A stretch of 64,000 nucleotides of DNA, taken from assembly GCA_025916675.1 (NCBI GenBank), contig CP098402.1, positions 1,731,205-1,795,204 on the forward strand. The letters run 5' to 3'. Source of the stretch: Phycisphaera sp. (GTDB lineage: Bacteria; Planctomycetota; Phycisphaerae; Phycisphaerales; UBA1924). Both the position numbers and the translations under genes were made by a program. Shown here one piece after another: positions 53,073-63,195 of the stretch. How positions within the stretch are numbered: the first letter of the stretch is position 1; every line of letters starts with the position of its first letter. The notes beneath the pieces are model-generated. The model was given only the letters and a program-made list of their open reading frames with translations. It was not told the origin of the DNA and searched no databases.

Positions 53073-55811
53073 ATGAGGAACACGATGAGCGGAAAAGGCA
53101 TCGTTGGTGTCGCGGCTGCGCTTCTTGCCGTTGCCGGTCAGGCCTACGGCCAAGACAAAGGCGATCTGCCGGCATTCGAGAAGGTGAGCGAGGGCTACGA
53201 GCAGGTGGTCACCACCGCCGATGGCAAGAGCTTCTTTAACATCTGGAAGCGCGAGAAGGACGGCCAGTTGCTGGCCGAGCTGCCCCGCGGCTTCGAGCGG
53301 CAGAAGCACTTCTTTGCCATGACGATGGGCTCGGGCGACATCTTCGCCGGCCTGCAGTCGGGCGATCTTTACGCCTATTGGAAGAAGTATGACAAGCGCC
53401 TCGCGCTGATCCAGCCGCAGACCGAGGTCCGCGCGGGCGGCGACAAGGGTGTCGAGAAGGGCATCGATCGTATTTTCACCGATCGCGTGCTGCTCGAGGT
53501 TCCGATCGTTGCCAAGGGCCCCAACGGCCAGCCTGTGATCGACCTTGACCAGCTCCTGGTCAACAACGCGGGCACGTTCTTCGGCGGCCGCGCCGCACGC
53601 CTGAACTCGCGACTGGCGACCATCAAGACGGCCAAGGCCTTCCCCGAGAACGTCGAGATCGCCATCGAGGCTCCCGACGCGAGCGGCCGGTTTGCCATCT
53701 ACCACTACTCCATCAGCAACATCAAGGGCACCCCGGGCTACAAGCCCCGCGAGGCCGACGAGCGCGTGGGCTTCTTCACCACCAGCTATCGCGACTTCTC
53801 CGAGATGGACGGCTCGCAGATGTGGACGCGGTACGTCAACCGCTGGAACCTTGAGAAGGCCGACCCGAGCCTGAGCAAGAGCCCGCCCAAGCAGGCCATC
53901 GTGTACTACATCGACCATCAGGTGCCGGTGAAGTACCGCCGCTGGGTGCGTGAGGGTGTTGAGTACTGGAACAAGGCCTTCGAGGAGGTCGGCATCGTCG
54001 GCGCCATCGAGGTCGTGTACCAGGACGCCACCACGGGTGCCAACATGGAGAAGGACCCCGAGGACGTCCGCTACAACTTCATCCGCTGGCTGACCAACGG
54101 CATCGGCACGGCCATCGGCCCAAGCCGCGTGAACCCCAAGACCGGCGAGATCCTCGACGCCGACGTCGTGCTGACCGACGGCTGGATCCGCGCGTACTGG
54201 TTCCAATACAACGACCTGCTGCCGCAGGTGGCCATCGAGGGCTTCGGCCCCGAGACGCTCGCCTGGCTGGACGAGAACCCCCAGTGGGATCCTCGGGTGC
54301 AGATGGCCGCTCCTGAGCAGCGTGAGTACATCATCGCCCAGCGCGAGGCCCGCGGCCCGCTGCCATACGGCGGCCACCCGGCCATGATGGCCCGTGAGGC
54401 CCAGGATGGCTCCATCTCGGACGCCGTCGCCGCCTATCAGGTCACCGGTGCCTGCAACATGGCCCACCTCAAGGCCATGAACATGGACGTCGCCCGCCTG
54501 AGCGGCGAGGTCCTGGGGCTATTCGAGACCGAGGCCAAGGAAGGCGTCGACATGCTCGACGGCGTGCCCGAGTGGTTCGTCGGTCCGGCGCTCGCGCACC
54601 TGGTTGCCCACGAGGTTGGCCACACCCTGGGCCTTCGCCACAACTTCAAGGGCTCGGCCGTGTTCACCATGGACGAGATCAACTCCGAAGAAGTCAAGGA
54701 CAAGCACCCGTTCTCCACGACCGTGATGGACTACAACCCCATCAACATCAACATGGAGTCCGGTGAGATCCAGGGCAACTACGAGGTCATCGACATTGGT
54801 GCCTACGACAAGTGGGCCATCGAGTACGGCTACACCGACGGCAACCTCGACGAGGTACTCAAGAAGGTTGAAGATCCCAACCTGGCGTACGCAACCGACG
54901 AGGACACGTGGGGCCCCGACCCCCTGGCCCGGCGCTACGACCTCTCGGCTGATCCGTTGGATTACGCCGAGAACCAGATGCGTCTGGCCCGCGAGCTTCG
55001 CAGCCAGATCCTCGACAACTTCGTCAAGGATGGCGACAGCTGGGCCCGCGCCCGCCGCGGGTACAACATCACCCTGGGCCAGCACATCAACTCGGTCAGC
55101 ATGATGGCCAACTGGATCGGCGGCACGTTCCAGAGCCGCGCCAAGAAGGGCGACCCGGGCGATATGGCTCCCTTGACCCCGGTGCCCGCCGACCAGCAGC
55201 GCAAGGCGCTCAACTTCGTCATCAACAACACGTTCTATGACGATGCCTACGGCTTGACGCCCGAGTTGCTCAGCAAGATGACCGTGGACAAGTGGTACGA
55301 CGGCGGCGGCATGGGTTCCATGTTCGAGGAGCCTGCCTTCCCCATCCACGACCGCATCCGCGGCATCCAGTCGTCGGCTATGACGATGGTGCTCAACCCG
55401 ACCACGCTCGACCGCGTGTTCAACAACGAGATGCACGTCGATGGTGACGAAGACTTCATCACGCTGGCCGAGATCATGAAGACCGTGAAGGACGCGGCCT
55501 GGAAGGAGCTGAAGGAGGGCGGCAGCGGCGACTACAGCGATCGCAAGCCCATGATCAGCTCGCTTCGTCGCGGCCTGCAAGGCCAGCACATCGATCGCCT
55601 GATCAGCCTGACCAACCGGGGCTTCCCCGGCGCGTCGGGCGCGGCCCTGGCCAACGTGGCCAACCTCCAGCTCCGCGAGCTCCGCCAGGAGATCGACGGC
55701 GCGGTGAAGAAGGGCAAGAGCTCGATGGACACCTACACCAAGGCCCACCTCATGGACGCGAGCGACCGCATCGGCCGCGCCCTCGAGGCCCAGTACACCC
55801 AGACCCGCTGA
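53073..55811 (+). CDS. secreted zinc-dependent metalloprotease
   Basis: The 912-residue protein has a signal peptide (AALLAVAGQAYGQ), then a long domain of the DUF5117/DUF4953 type and a metzincin-like active site HEVGHTLGLRH near residue 513 (HExxHxxGxxH). A Met downstream in TTVMDYNP fits the Met-turn. It cleaves proteins outside the cell. AAGGA about 5 bases before the ATG is the RBS. In the 222-base gap upstream I see only a small TTCG hairpin (52969-52982). Its message ends at the hairpin at 55847. Confidence 0.88.
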   Translation: MRNTMSGKGIVGVAAALLAVAGQAYGQDKGDLPAFEKVSEGYEQVVTTADGKSFFNIWKREKDGQLLAELPRGFERQKHFFAMTMGSGDIFAGLQSGDLYAYWKKYDKRLALIQPQTEVRAGGDKGVEKGIDRIFTDRVLLEVPIVAKGPNGQPVIDLDQLLVNNAGTFFGGRAARLNSRLATIKTAKAFPENVEIAIEAPDASGRFAIYHYSISNIKGTPGYKPREADERVGFFTTSYRDFSEMDGSQMWTRYVNRWNLEKADPSLSKSPPKQAIVYYIDHQVPVKYRRWVREGVEYWNKAFEEVGIVGAIEVVYQDATTGANMEKDPEDVRYNFIRWLTNGIGTAIGPSRVNPKTGEILDADVVLTDGWIRAYWFQYNDLLPQVAIEGFGPETLAWLDENPQWDPRVQMAAPEQREYIIAQREARGPLPYGGHPAMMAREAQDGSISDAVAAYQVTGACNMAHLKAMNMDVARLSGEVLGLFETEAKEGVDMLDGVPEWFVGPALAHLVAHEVGHTLGLRHNFKGSAVFTMDEINSEEVKDKHPFSTTVMDYNPININMESGEIQGNYEVIDIGAYDKWAIEYGYTDGNLDEVLKKVEDPNLAYATDEDTWGPDPLARRYDLSADPLDYAENQMRLARELRSQILDNFVKDGDSWARARRGYNITLGQHINSVSMMANWIGGTFQSRAKKGDPGDMAPLTPVPADQQRKALNFVINNTFYDDAYGLTPELLSKMTVDKWYDGGGMGSMFEEPAFPIHDRIRGIQSSAMTMVLNPTTLDRVFNNEMHVDGDEDFITLAEIMKTVKDAAWKELKEGGSGDYSDRKPMISSLRRGLQGQHIDRLISLTNRGFPGASGAALANVANLQLRELRQEIDGAVKKGKSSMDTYTKAHLMDASDRIGRALEAQYTQTR

Positions 55812-55846
55812 TCGCCTGATCTTCGGACACTGAGTTCATACAAACG

Positions 55847-55877
55847 AACGGCCCCGCTTCGCAGCGGGGCCGTTTTT
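55847..55877 (+). terminator. rho-independent terminator after the metalloprotease gene
   Basis: AACGGCCCCGCT (55847-55858) pairs with AGCGGGGCCGTT (55863-55874) over the loop TCGC and runs into a T tract (55873-55877). Confidence 0.9.
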
Positions 55878-55909
55878 CGCTCACGGTCTACGAGCCTGGG
55901 GAACCCGGC

Positions 55910-56782
55910 TTACTCGCAGCCGGCGTCAAACTCGTTCTGGAATGCCAGGAAGTCGAAGATGGTCAGGTCGCCATCGCCGTCAAAGTCCGCGAGCGGGTCG
56001 CCGGAGTCAAACAGGTTTTGGAACGCGAGGAAGTCGAAGATGGTGAGCGAGCCATCGCCATCGAGGTCGGCCCGACACCCACCGCCAGCGGCGAACAGCA
56101 GCGATTGCACGAGCATCAGATCGCCATCGGTGCCGATGTCCCAGAAGCTGGCCGAGACCGTGCTGGGAGGCGGGTAAAAGCCCAGATCGACACGATTAGG
56201 ATTCGCCCCAATAGCCACGAGCACACGGCCGTCGTCCCACTCGGCGATCGCCGTCGCACCGGGGTTCAGATCGGTCACGTTCGGGCGGAAGCTCGACGTG
56301 CCACCGAAGAAGCTGGCCACACCATCCATGATGGGATGGCTCGGATCGAGGATGGCACCCAGCGAGGCGGGGCCCGACTGGTTGCCTGAGCGCGGGACGA
56401 TGACTTCGTAGTCCGGGTTGCCGCGCCAGCGGCCCGAAATATCGCGGTCGGTGGTCGTGCTGCTGTTGGCAAACACGGCCACGACGACACCGCCGCCGCC
56501 GTCGACGTAGTCGGCGAGGTTATCGCCGAAGGCAACAGGATCAGTCGGCGTCAAGTTGGTCCACACGATGACTGAGTCGAAGGCCTCGAGCTCGGCCAGC
56601 GTGGGCGTGGTCGACTGGAGGTCGATGTTGGTCACACTGTCGAACGCCCCGCTATCCTGGAGGACCGTCTCGACGCCCGAAGCGCCAGCGCTGCCCGCCG
56701 CCGCGACGATGGCCACGTCCTGGGCCAAGGCCGTCCCGGCCAGCCCCACGAGTGCTGCGATGCTGATCACTTGCTTGTACAT
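55910..56782 (-). CDS. secreted GATase-like protein with GC-type dockerin
   Basis: The 290-residue protein has a signal peptide (AALVGLAGTALAQ), then a domain of about 210 residues with DVAIVAAAGSAGASGVETVL and SVIVWTNLTPTDP that recalls ThuA-like class I amidotransferase folds without an evident nucleophile Cys. It ends in two dockerin modules (DLDGDGSLTIFDFL, DFDGDGDLTIFDFL) and AGCE. AGGAGG about 7 bases upstream supports ATG 56782. The 140-base gap before it shows a possible TTGCGT-N17-TATCTT promoter. Confidence 0.75.
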   Translation of the reverse strand: MYKQVISIAALVGLAGTALAQDVAIVAAAGSAGASGVETVLQDSGAFDSVTNIDLQSTTPTLAELEAFDSVIVWTNLTPTDPVAFGDNLADYVDGGGGVVVAVFANSSTTTDRDISGRWRGNPDYEVIVPRSGNQSGPASLGAILDPSHPIMDGVASFFGGTSSFRPNVTDLNPGATAIAEWDDGRVLVAIGANPNRVDLGFYPPPSTVSASFWDIGTDGDLMLVQSLLFAAGGGCRADLDGDGSLTIFDFLAFQNLFDSGDPLADFDGDGDLTIFDFLAFQNEFDAGCE

Positions 56783-56922
56783 GAAATACCTCCTTGAACG
56801 CCGCGAGATCGGCGTCTGCGTTTTCTGCGCCAGGGTATTCTCACGAAATAGTCCCCGAGCTGCCCTCCAAGATACCAGGAATCGACCCAATACGCAAGGC
56901 CATTTTGGGTGGTATAGAGATA

Positions 56923-57747
56923 TCAACCGCGGCGGTTGATCGGCGCCTGCTTTCGGGCGAAGCGGTCGAATGCGGCGTCGGCCAGCCTCGGGAACGTGCT
57001 GAGCGCCCCCAGCCCCAGCCGGCTTGGCAGGCTCGTCCAGACCTCGGTCTTGGGCTTGTTGAGGCACGCCACGACGGCCCGGGCTACACGCTCGGGCGGC
57101 TGGATGAACGCCTTGGGCGTGTTCGACACGATGTCGCTGCCGCCGCTTCGACGCTGGACCCCTTGGGAAAATTCCGTGCGCGTGCCGATGGGGTGGACGG
57201 TCGAGACGTGGATGCCCAGCGACTTGAGCTCGTGCCGCATCGCCCGGCCGACGTGCCACTGGGCGGCCTTGGTGGCGCAGTACGCGCCGTAGCCGGGGAT
57301 GGCCATCTTACCGATGCTGCTCGAGCAGATCAGCACGTGGCCCGCCCGTCGCTCGACGAACCGCTCGACGGCCGGATGGATGGTGTTGAGCGTGCCGAAG
57401 AAGTTGGCCTCGAAGATCTCGCGCATTTGGTCGTCGGTCGTCTCGTGGATGGGGCGCTCGAAACCAAAGCCGGCATTGGCGAAGACGGCGTAAAGCGGGC
57501 CGAGTTCGGCCTCGGCCTTCTCGATGAACGCCCGGCATTGGTCGATGCTCGTGACGTCTGTTTGAACAGCGATCGCGGTGCCGGCGGTTTGCTCGATTTC
57601 TCTGGCAACGTCTTCGAGTTTGTTCACGCGGCGTGCGCACAGGGCGACCGGCATGCCCGCTCGGGCGCAGGCCAGGGCGGTCGCCTTGCCGATGCCGCTG
57701 CTGGCTCCGGTGATGGCGATGGGCTTGCCGGTCAGATCAATCGCCAT
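56923..57747 (-). CDS. short-chain dehydrogenase/reductase
   Basis: The 274-residue SDR has the NAD(P) motif GASSGIGKA near residue 14, NAGFG, Ser in CSSSIGKM and the catalytic YCATK. It oxidises or reduces an unknown hydroxyl or carbonyl substrate. Its start overlaps the murJ stop by 11 bases, so it belongs to the envelope cluster upstream. An N-terminal extension from 57876 overlaps murJ more and is rejected. Confidence 0.9.
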   Translation of the reverse strand: MAIDLTGKPIAITGASSGIGKATALACARAGMPVALCARRVNKLEDVAREIEQTAGTAIAVQTDVTSIDQCRAFIEKAEAELGPLYAVFANAGFGFERPIHETTDDQMREIFEANFFGTLNTIHPAVERFVERRAGHVLICSSSIGKMAIPGYGAYCATKAAQWHVGRAMRHELKSLGIHVSTVHPIGTRTEFSQGVQRRSGGSDIVSNTPKAFIQPPERVARAVVACLNKPKTEVWTSLPSRLGLGALSTFPRLADAAFDRFARKQAPINRRG

Positions 57748-59320
57748 CCGATGCCCCCCCGCGGTGTAGCACGCGTGCCAACTCACGATATCCCATGGCC
57801 CACGCGGCCGAAGCATAAGCCAGCCCACCAACCGTGACGCAGACCGCCAGTCGCGCGGCGCGTTCTGCCCACGCATCCGGCGATGGCCACAACAGCAGCA
57901 CCGCGCCCACCGCGATAGCCATGATCATGACCGATGGCACGACCTTCCACCCACGCCGCCACGTCTTGCCAACAACATCCACGCTGTGCTTCCGTGCCAG
58001 CACAACCAAAAGGATAACCGTCTGCATGCCCGCGGCGGTGGCGGTCGCCCAGGCCAACCCGGCCTCGCGGAGCAGCCAGATGAGCGAGAGGTTCAGCACC
58101 AGATTGACACCGAGAGCGAACAGCGAGATGAACGCCGGGGTGCGTGTGTCGCCCATCGCGTAGAACGCCCGCGTGAGCAACTGGTTGCAGGCGTAGGCCC
58201 ACACGCACGAGGCGTAGCCGATCAGGACCACCGCGGCCCGCTGGGCGCCGCCCTCGCTGAAGCCGCTTCCGCCCCCAAAGAGCGTGTGGGTCAGGTCGCC
58301 CGACACCAGCATCAAGCCAACGCTGGCCGGCAGTGCGATGGCAACCGAGAGCGAGAGCGCATCAACGAGCGCCGCCTGGAATCCTTCACGCTGCCCGGCG
58401 AGCCGGCTGAGCAATGGGAACGCCGCCGTCGCCACGGCAACACCAAACACGCCGAGTGGGAACTGGTACAGCCGCTGCGCGTAAAAGAGGATCGCGTTGG
58501 ATTGCTTGTCGAGCGGGTACGCGAAGCCGAACATGGTCGCGCCGAACCAGATCGGCCACATCGCGAGCACGACGTCGAGCAGGGCGCTGGCCTGGAGCGT
58601 CCCCAGCCCGATGATCGCGCCGGCCCACCGCCGCACCAGGTTCCGAACGCTCTGCCCAACGCCCGCGATCACACGCGTCCACTTCACGTGCGACCGCAGC
58701 GCCCAGAGACTCCACACCACCTGGAACACGCCCGACAGCACTACGGCCGCGCACAGCAGCATGGCCGCCGACTCCACGCTCGCGTTCTGACGCATCGCGT
58801 GCACACCTGCCGCACCGAGCACGCACAGGTTGAGCACGATGGGCTGGGCCGCGGGCGGGCCGAAGCGGCCGTGCGTCTGGAGCACGCCCGCGAGCATCGC
58901 CGCGATGCAGATGAGTGGCATGAATGGCAGCGCGATCATCACCAGCAGGATCGAGAAATGCCGCACCCCGCCCGGCTCGGCCATCGATAGCGCAAGCCAG
59001 AGGCCGAGTTCGCCCAGTACGGCAAGCCCGGCGGTCACCAAGCCCAACAAGGCCACCGTGAAGGTCGCGAATCGGTCCGCGGCCCTCGGGTCTTGCTCGA
59101 CCAAGGAGGCATACTCGGGCACGAACGCCGCTGCGAGTGCTCCTTCGCCGAATAGGCGGCGGAATGTATTGGGAACCGCGAAGGCCGCCGCGAAGGCCGA
59201 GCCAACGGCGGTATCGCCGAAGAGCCGGGCGGTCACGACGTCGCGCACGAGCCCCAGCACGCGCGAAAGCAGCGTGAGCGAAGAGATCACGCGGAACGCG
59301 CGAGAGAGAGCCCCGCTCAT
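57737..59320 (-). CDS. murJ: lipid II flippase MurJ
   Basis: The 527-residue protein has about fourteen membrane helices and the MurJ/MviN signature: SSLTLLSRVLGLVRDVVTAR, NTFRRLFGEGALAAAFVPEY and a later Q-x-A-F-Y segment (LTRAFYAMGDTRTPAF). It flips the peptidoglycan precursor lipid II. It sits between the SDR and VanZ-like genes, overlapping both. Peptidoglycan synthesis fits what is known of planctomycetes. Confidence 0.93.
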   Translation of the reverse strand: MSGALSRAFRVISSLTLLSRVLGLVRDVVTARLFGDTAVGSAFAAAFAVPNTFRRLFGEGALAAAFVPEYASLVEQDPRAADRFATFTVALLGLVTAGLAVLGELGLWLALSMAEPGGVRHFSILLVMIALPFMPLICIAAMLAGVLQTHGRFGPPAAQPIVLNLCVLGAAGVHAMRQNASVESAAMLLCAAVVLSGVFQVVWSLWALRSHVKWTRVIAGVGQSVRNLVRRWAGAIIGLGTLQASALLDVVLAMWPIWFGATMFGFAYPLDKQSNAILFYAQRLYQFPLGVFGVAVATAAFPLLSRLAGQREGFQAALVDALSLSVAIALPASVGLMLVSGDLTHTLFGGGSGFSEGGAQRAAVVLIGYASCVWAYACNQLLTRAFYAMGDTRTPAFISLFALGVNLVLNLSLIWLLREAGLAWATATAAGMQTVILLVVLARKHSVDVVGKTWRRGWKVVPSVMIMAIAVGAVLLLWPSPDAWAERAARLAVCVTVGGLAYASAAWAMGYRELARVLHRGGASDGD

Positions 59321-59712
59321 GGCTGGGGTGCCTCTGGATGATCGAACATTCTCAGAGTAAAGAACACCAAGAGCGACGCGAGGATCGCGCCGGCTGCATT
59401 CGCCACCATGTCGGTCAGATCGAACACCCGCTCGAATATCGGCAAGGCCTGGGAGGATTCATCGGCAACGGCATAGCCCATCCCCACCGTTATGAGCACC
59501 AGCAGGTCGCCCAGCCGCCGCGCATCGCCGGCGAAGCCCGTGAGCCCGAGCAAGAACGTCCATAGCCCGAAGGCCGCCATATGGATCAGCAGGTCCAGCC
59601 GCCAGCCGGGCACCACATTGACGTCGACGCCGGGCTTGTGTGTCGCCACGAACAGCACCACCGCGTACGCGACAAACACGACGCGGAGCAGCAGCCGGTG
59701 GCGTCCGATCAC
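59317..59712 (-). CDS. VanZ-like membrane protein
   Basis: The 131-residue protein has four helices and the VanZ pattern [44 protein letters not shown]. VanZ-like proteins are small membrane proteins of uncertain role, some linked to teicoplanin resistance. GTG 59712 overlaps the ParA stop (GTGA) and its own stop overlaps the murJ start, so it is in one transcript with both. Confidence 0.8.
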   Translation of the reverse strand: MIGRHRLLLRVVFVAYAVVLFVATHKPGVDVNVVPGWRLDLLIHMAAFGLWTFLLGLTGFAGDARRLGDLLVLITVGMGYAVADESSQALPIFERVFDLTDMVANAAGAILASLLVFFTLRMFDHPEAPQP

Positions 59713-60731
59713 GACGCGTGCTGCTGCTGGCTGGGCGGGGTGACGATCTCGGGGGTCTCGGGCTCGGGGGTCTGGGCCTGCTCTTCTTTGCCCGCATCGG
59801 CCACATCGGTGGCATCGGCGGGTGGTGGCTTGGCCGGTGCGGGCATCATCGCGGGAGACGCCGGATCGATCAACGCCACGAAGTGCTTGGCCAGCGCCGC
59901 GTAGTCGCGAGCGCCGGCGGCCTGGGGCGCATAATCGAAGATCGACTGACCGAAGCTCGGGGCTTCGGCCAGCTTGATGTTCCTCCGAATCGGTGGCCAC
60001 AGCACGCGGGCCCGCTTCCAGGGCACGTCACGCTCTCGGCCCTCGGCGAAGAACGCCTCCATGTCGCCCACGACCTCTTGCGTGTGGCTGGCCTGCTGGT
60101 CGTACATGCACAGCACCACGCCGGCGACTTTCAGCTGGGGACGGACCTGCTGGGCGACCAGCCGCACGGTCTCCAGCAACTTGCCCACGCCGTGGAGCGC
60201 CAGGAAGTGGGCTTGCATCGGGATGACGACCTCGTCCGCAGCCGCAAGCCCGTTGAGGGTGAGCAGGCCCAGGCTGGGCGGGCAATCGACGAGCACAACG
60301 TCGATAGGCTGAGCATCGCAGGCGGCATCGATGGCCAGCCGGAGGCGATGATGCCGCCCATCGGCCTGGGCCAGTTCGGTCTCGACACCGGCAAGGTCGG
60401 TCTCGCTGGGCAGCAGCCACAGGTTCTCACCCGCGGGGGTGATACCAACGGACTTGGGCTCGAGCAGGGCGTCGTACACGGTGGCCGGCCGGTCGTCGCC
60501 ATCGACCGCCACACCCAGGTGCAGCGTGGCGTGGGCCTGGGGATCGAGATCGACCAGCAGCACCCGCTTGCCCAGCCGCGCGAGTGCGGCCGCGAGATTT
60601 ACGGCCGTGGTCGACTTGCCAACCCCACCCTTCTGGTTCATCAGGGCGAAGACCTTGGGCCGACCGGATGGTCCGGAATCGGGCACGACTGGCGATTGAT
60701 CTGGGGTTGGGCTTTGCGGATCGCTATCCAT
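59709..60731 (-). CDS. ParA/Soj-family ATPase
   Basis: The 340-residue ATPase has a deviant Walker A KGGVGKST at residues 34-41 preceded by a Pro-rich N-terminus, [23 protein letters not shown] and [14 protein letters not shown] as in Soj/ParA. ParA proteins move DNA or protein cargo along the nucleoid. No parB gene is adjacent, so it may be an orphan ParA serving envelope or other cargo. The C-terminal 45 residues are a Pro/Ala/Glu-rich tail. It overlaps the VanZ-like gene. Confidence 0.9.
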   Translation of the reverse strand: MDSDPQSPTPDQSPVVPDSGPSGRPKVFALMNQKGGVGKSTTAVNLAAALARLGKRVLLVDLDPQAHATLHLGVAVDGDDRPATVYDALLEPKSVGITPAGENLWLLPSETDLAGVETELAQADGRHHRLRLAIDAACDAQPIDVVLVDCPPSLGLLTLNGLAAADEVVIPMQAHFLALHGVGKLLETVRLVAQQVRPQLKVAGVVLCMYDQQASHTQEVVGDMEAFFAEGRERDVPWKRARVLWPPIRRNIKLAEAPSFGQSIFDYAPQAAGARDYAALAKHFVALIDPASPAMMPAPAKPPPADATDVADAGKEEQAQTPEPETPEIVTPPSQQQHAS

Positions 60732-60782
60732 CGCGCGATTCTATCGCCCGGATGCCGCCTGTCTGGCCCGAATTCGGACGAC

Positions 60783-62132
60783 TCAGGACGCCGACCGCTT
60801 GGGCCGCTTCGCGGTGTCGATAGCCAACGAGGCCTCGCTCTCGATCGACTGCCGCCGGCTGACCTTGATGGCCGTCACGCCCACGTAGCACACGACAATA
60901 AGCGCCAGGCCGTAGACCACGCGGGCGCGGCTGAGGCTCATGGCCAGCCCCAGGGCCGTGAAGCAGGCCGTGATGCCGTACAACGCCAGCACGGCTCCCT
61001 TCACGCCCAGGCCCCGCTTGAGCATGTGGTGCAGGTGCTGGTCGTCGGCCTCGGTGACGCTCTTGCCGCTCATCCGCCGCCGCACGATCGCCAGCACGCT
61101 GTCGATGATCGGCACGGCGAACATCATGAGCCCGGCCAGCACCAGGTGGGTCTGGCCCATGTCTCCCAGCGTCAGGATGATGACGATGGTGCAATAGCCC
61201 AGCAGCATCGAGCCGCAATCGCCCAAAAAGATCGACGCCGGGTTGAAGTTGTGGGGCAGGAAGCCCATGCACGCGCCCAGCACCGCCAGGCACAGCACGA
61301 GACGCTGGGCGTCGCGCGGGCCCTGGTCGATAACCATGAGCGAGAGCGCCAGGATGGTCAGCCCGATGACGGTGATGGTTGTTGTGCCGGTGAGCAGGCC
61401 GTCGAGCCCGTCGATGAGGTTGGCCGCGTTGCACGCACCAATGACGAACACCGCGATCACGATCGCGCCGGACCAGTACACGACGTTGAGTTCGAGCGGC
61501 ACCTCAAGCCCCGGGATGGGGACGTAGAAGATCAGGTCGCTATTGGCGACGAGATCAAGACGCACGAGGATTTCACCCACCGGGCGCAGCACGCCTTGAG
61601 CGACCTTCACGCCCACGTTTTCGATGGCCAGCGCCGCCGCGGCCACGAGCTGGCCGCTGATCTTCAGGCCGGGCCGGATGCCAACGGCGTCATCGAGCAA
61701 TCCAACGATCACGATCACCGTCATGCCGAGCAGCACACTGATGGGCACGACGCCGTGGTAATCGCCATCGACCAGGTGCTCGCTGGGATAGACCACGCCC
61801 AGATCGCCCCAGGCCGTGGCCAGGTAGCTCACCAGCGTGCCGCCCATGATGCCGAGGAACACCGCGAGCCCACCCAGGTACGCCACCGGGATGCGGTGGA
61901 CCTTGCGCGGATCGCTCGGGCGGTCGATAATTCCAGATCTCAATGCGATCTTACGAACGATCGGCGTCGCCACGATCGTGATCACGAAGGCCGCCACGAA
62001 CACCCAGATATAGCGATGGAAGATCGCCAGCCCGGTTGTGGCCAACCCATCCGCGGCTTCGACGGCTTCCTCGATGGGAGCATCGCCGAGTGGTGGCATC
62101 CCATGCATCGCCATGGCCAGGAGTTCGCTCAT
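60783..62132 (-). CDS. WecA-type polyprenyl-phosphate glycosyl-1-phosphate transferase
   Basis: The 449-residue protein has about eleven helices and the MraY/WecA motifs DRPSDPRKVHRIPVAYLGG, NAANLIDGLDGL, FLPHNFNPASIFLGDCG and HHMLKRGLG. It transfers a sugar-1-phosphate (WecA: GlcNAc-1-P) to undecaprenyl phosphate, the first step of surface glycan assembly. It overlaps the epimerase gene and is followed by parA after 51 bases. Donor sugar is inferred. Confidence 0.9.
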   Translation of the reverse strand: MSELLAMAMHGMPPLGDAPIEEAVEAADGLATTGLAIFHRYIWVFVAAFVITIVATPIVRKIALRSGIIDRPSDPRKVHRIPVAYLGGLAVFLGIMGGTLVSYLATAWGDLGVVYPSEHLVDGDYHGVVPISVLLGMTVIVIVGLLDDAVGIRPGLKISGQLVAAAALAIENVGVKVAQGVLRPVGEILVRLDLVANSDLIFYVPIPGLEVPLELNVVYWSGAIVIAVFVIGACNAANLIDGLDGLLTGTTTITVIGLTILALSLMVIDQGPRDAQRLVLCLAVLGACMGFLPHNFNPASIFLGDCGSMLLGYCTIVIILTLGDMGQTHLVLAGLMMFAVPIIDSVLAIVRRRMSGKSVTEADDQHLHHMLKRGLGVKGAVLALYGITACFTALGLAMSLSRARVVYGLALIVVCYVGVTAIKVSRRQSIESEASLAIDTAKRPKRSAS

Positions 62133-63145
62133 CGCGACACCCCCGCCGAGCCCATGGCTTCGGCCACGGCAAGGATGGTCGAATTCAGTTCATGCTCGGG
62201 CTCGAAGTCGATGGCCTGCCGCAAGCGTGCCAGGTGGGGCTCGCGACGCCGCAGATCCTCGAACCCAGGGCCGTAGGCCTTGTCGTAGGGCACCAGTTCG
62301 ATATCCGATGCCGATCCGAGCACTTCCACGACCGTGCGTGCCAGCTCAAAGATGCTGATGGCCTGTTCGCTGCCCACGTTGTAGATGCGGCCGTGGGCTT
62401 TGGCCGTTCCGACCAGATCAACGAGCGCCCGTGACACGTCACGAACATCGCAGAAGCATCGGACCTGCTCACCGTCGCCGAAGACGCGGAGGGGCTCGCC
62501 CGACAGAGCCGCGCTCACGAACCTCGGGAGCACCATCCCGTACCGACCAACCTGACGGGGGCCCACGGTGTTGAACAACCGTGCCACAACCACGCCCAGC
62601 CCGCTGTTGCGATGGTGCGCGAGCGCGAGGTACTCGTCGAGCGCCTTCGAGCACGCGTACGACCAGCGGGTCGCGGTCGTGGGCCCATACACCACGTCGT
62701 CGTCCTCGTGGAATGGCACCCGCTCGCTCTTGCCATACACCTCAGAACTGCTGGCAATGAGCACGGCTGGCGCACCAGCCTTGCCACGTGCAGCGTATCG
62801 CAGCAAGGCGCTCGTCTGCTCGGTATTGGTCTCGATGCTACCGATCGGGTCGGCAATCACCAGTTCGACGCCCACCGCGGCGGCCATGTGGTAGATCTCG
62901 TCGAACTCGCCCGAGTCGCCAGCCGGCCCGTGCAGCCAATCCCGGAGATCGGCATGCCTAAAGGCCAGGCGGCTATGGGATTCGGGCAGATTCGTGCGGA
63001 TACCGGTGGACAGATCGTCGACCACGACCACAGAATCACCGCGCGACAGCAGCCGTTCCACCAAGTGCGAGCCGATGAAGCCCGCGCCGCCGGTGACCAG
63101 CACCCGGCGAGTTCGTCCCGTCGGGTTGGCAGCACCTTCACGCAA
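62129..63145 (-). CDS. NAD-dependent sugar-nucleotide epimerase/dehydratase
   Basis: The 338-residue extended SDR has VTGGAGFIGSHLVERLLSRG near residue 18, a diphosphate-binding DDLSTG segment, Ser in IASSSEVYG and catalytic YACSK. It resembles UDP-sugar 4-epimerases, decarboxylases and dehydratases. The product probably feeds the WecA-type transferase whose gene overlaps it. Which sugar is unknown. Confidence 0.88.
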   Translation of the reverse strand: MREGAANPTGRTRRVLVTGGAGFIGSHLVERLLSRGDSVVVVDDLSTGIRTNLPESHSRLAFRHADLRDWLHGPAGDSGEFDEIYHMAAAVGVELVIADPIGSIETNTEQTSALLRYAARGKAGAPAVLIASSSEVYGKSERVPFHEDDDVVYGPTTATRWSYACSKALDEYLALAHHRNSGLGVVVARLFNTVGPRQVGRYGMVLPRFVSAALSGEPLRVFGDGEQVRCFCDVRDVSRALVDLVGTAKAHGRIYNVGSEQAISIFELARTVVEVLGSASDIELVPYDKAYGPGFEDLRRREPHLARLRQAIDFEPEHELNSTILAVAEAMGSAGVSR

Positions 63146-63195
63146 GGCCGGACCTCTCCTCCACCACCCGAGCCTACGCGGCCGGGCGACCGAAC

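Noticed and set aside
52941-54467. Minus-strand frame of 508 codons opposite the metalloprotease.
   Set aside because: Antisense shadow of a gene with a signal peptide and HExxH site.
59640-62276. Long open frame of 878 codons on the plus strand opposite parA and the WecA-type gene.
   Set aside because: It is rich in His, Arg, Asp and Gln as expected for the reverse of GC-rich coding DNA, and lies opposite two clear genes.
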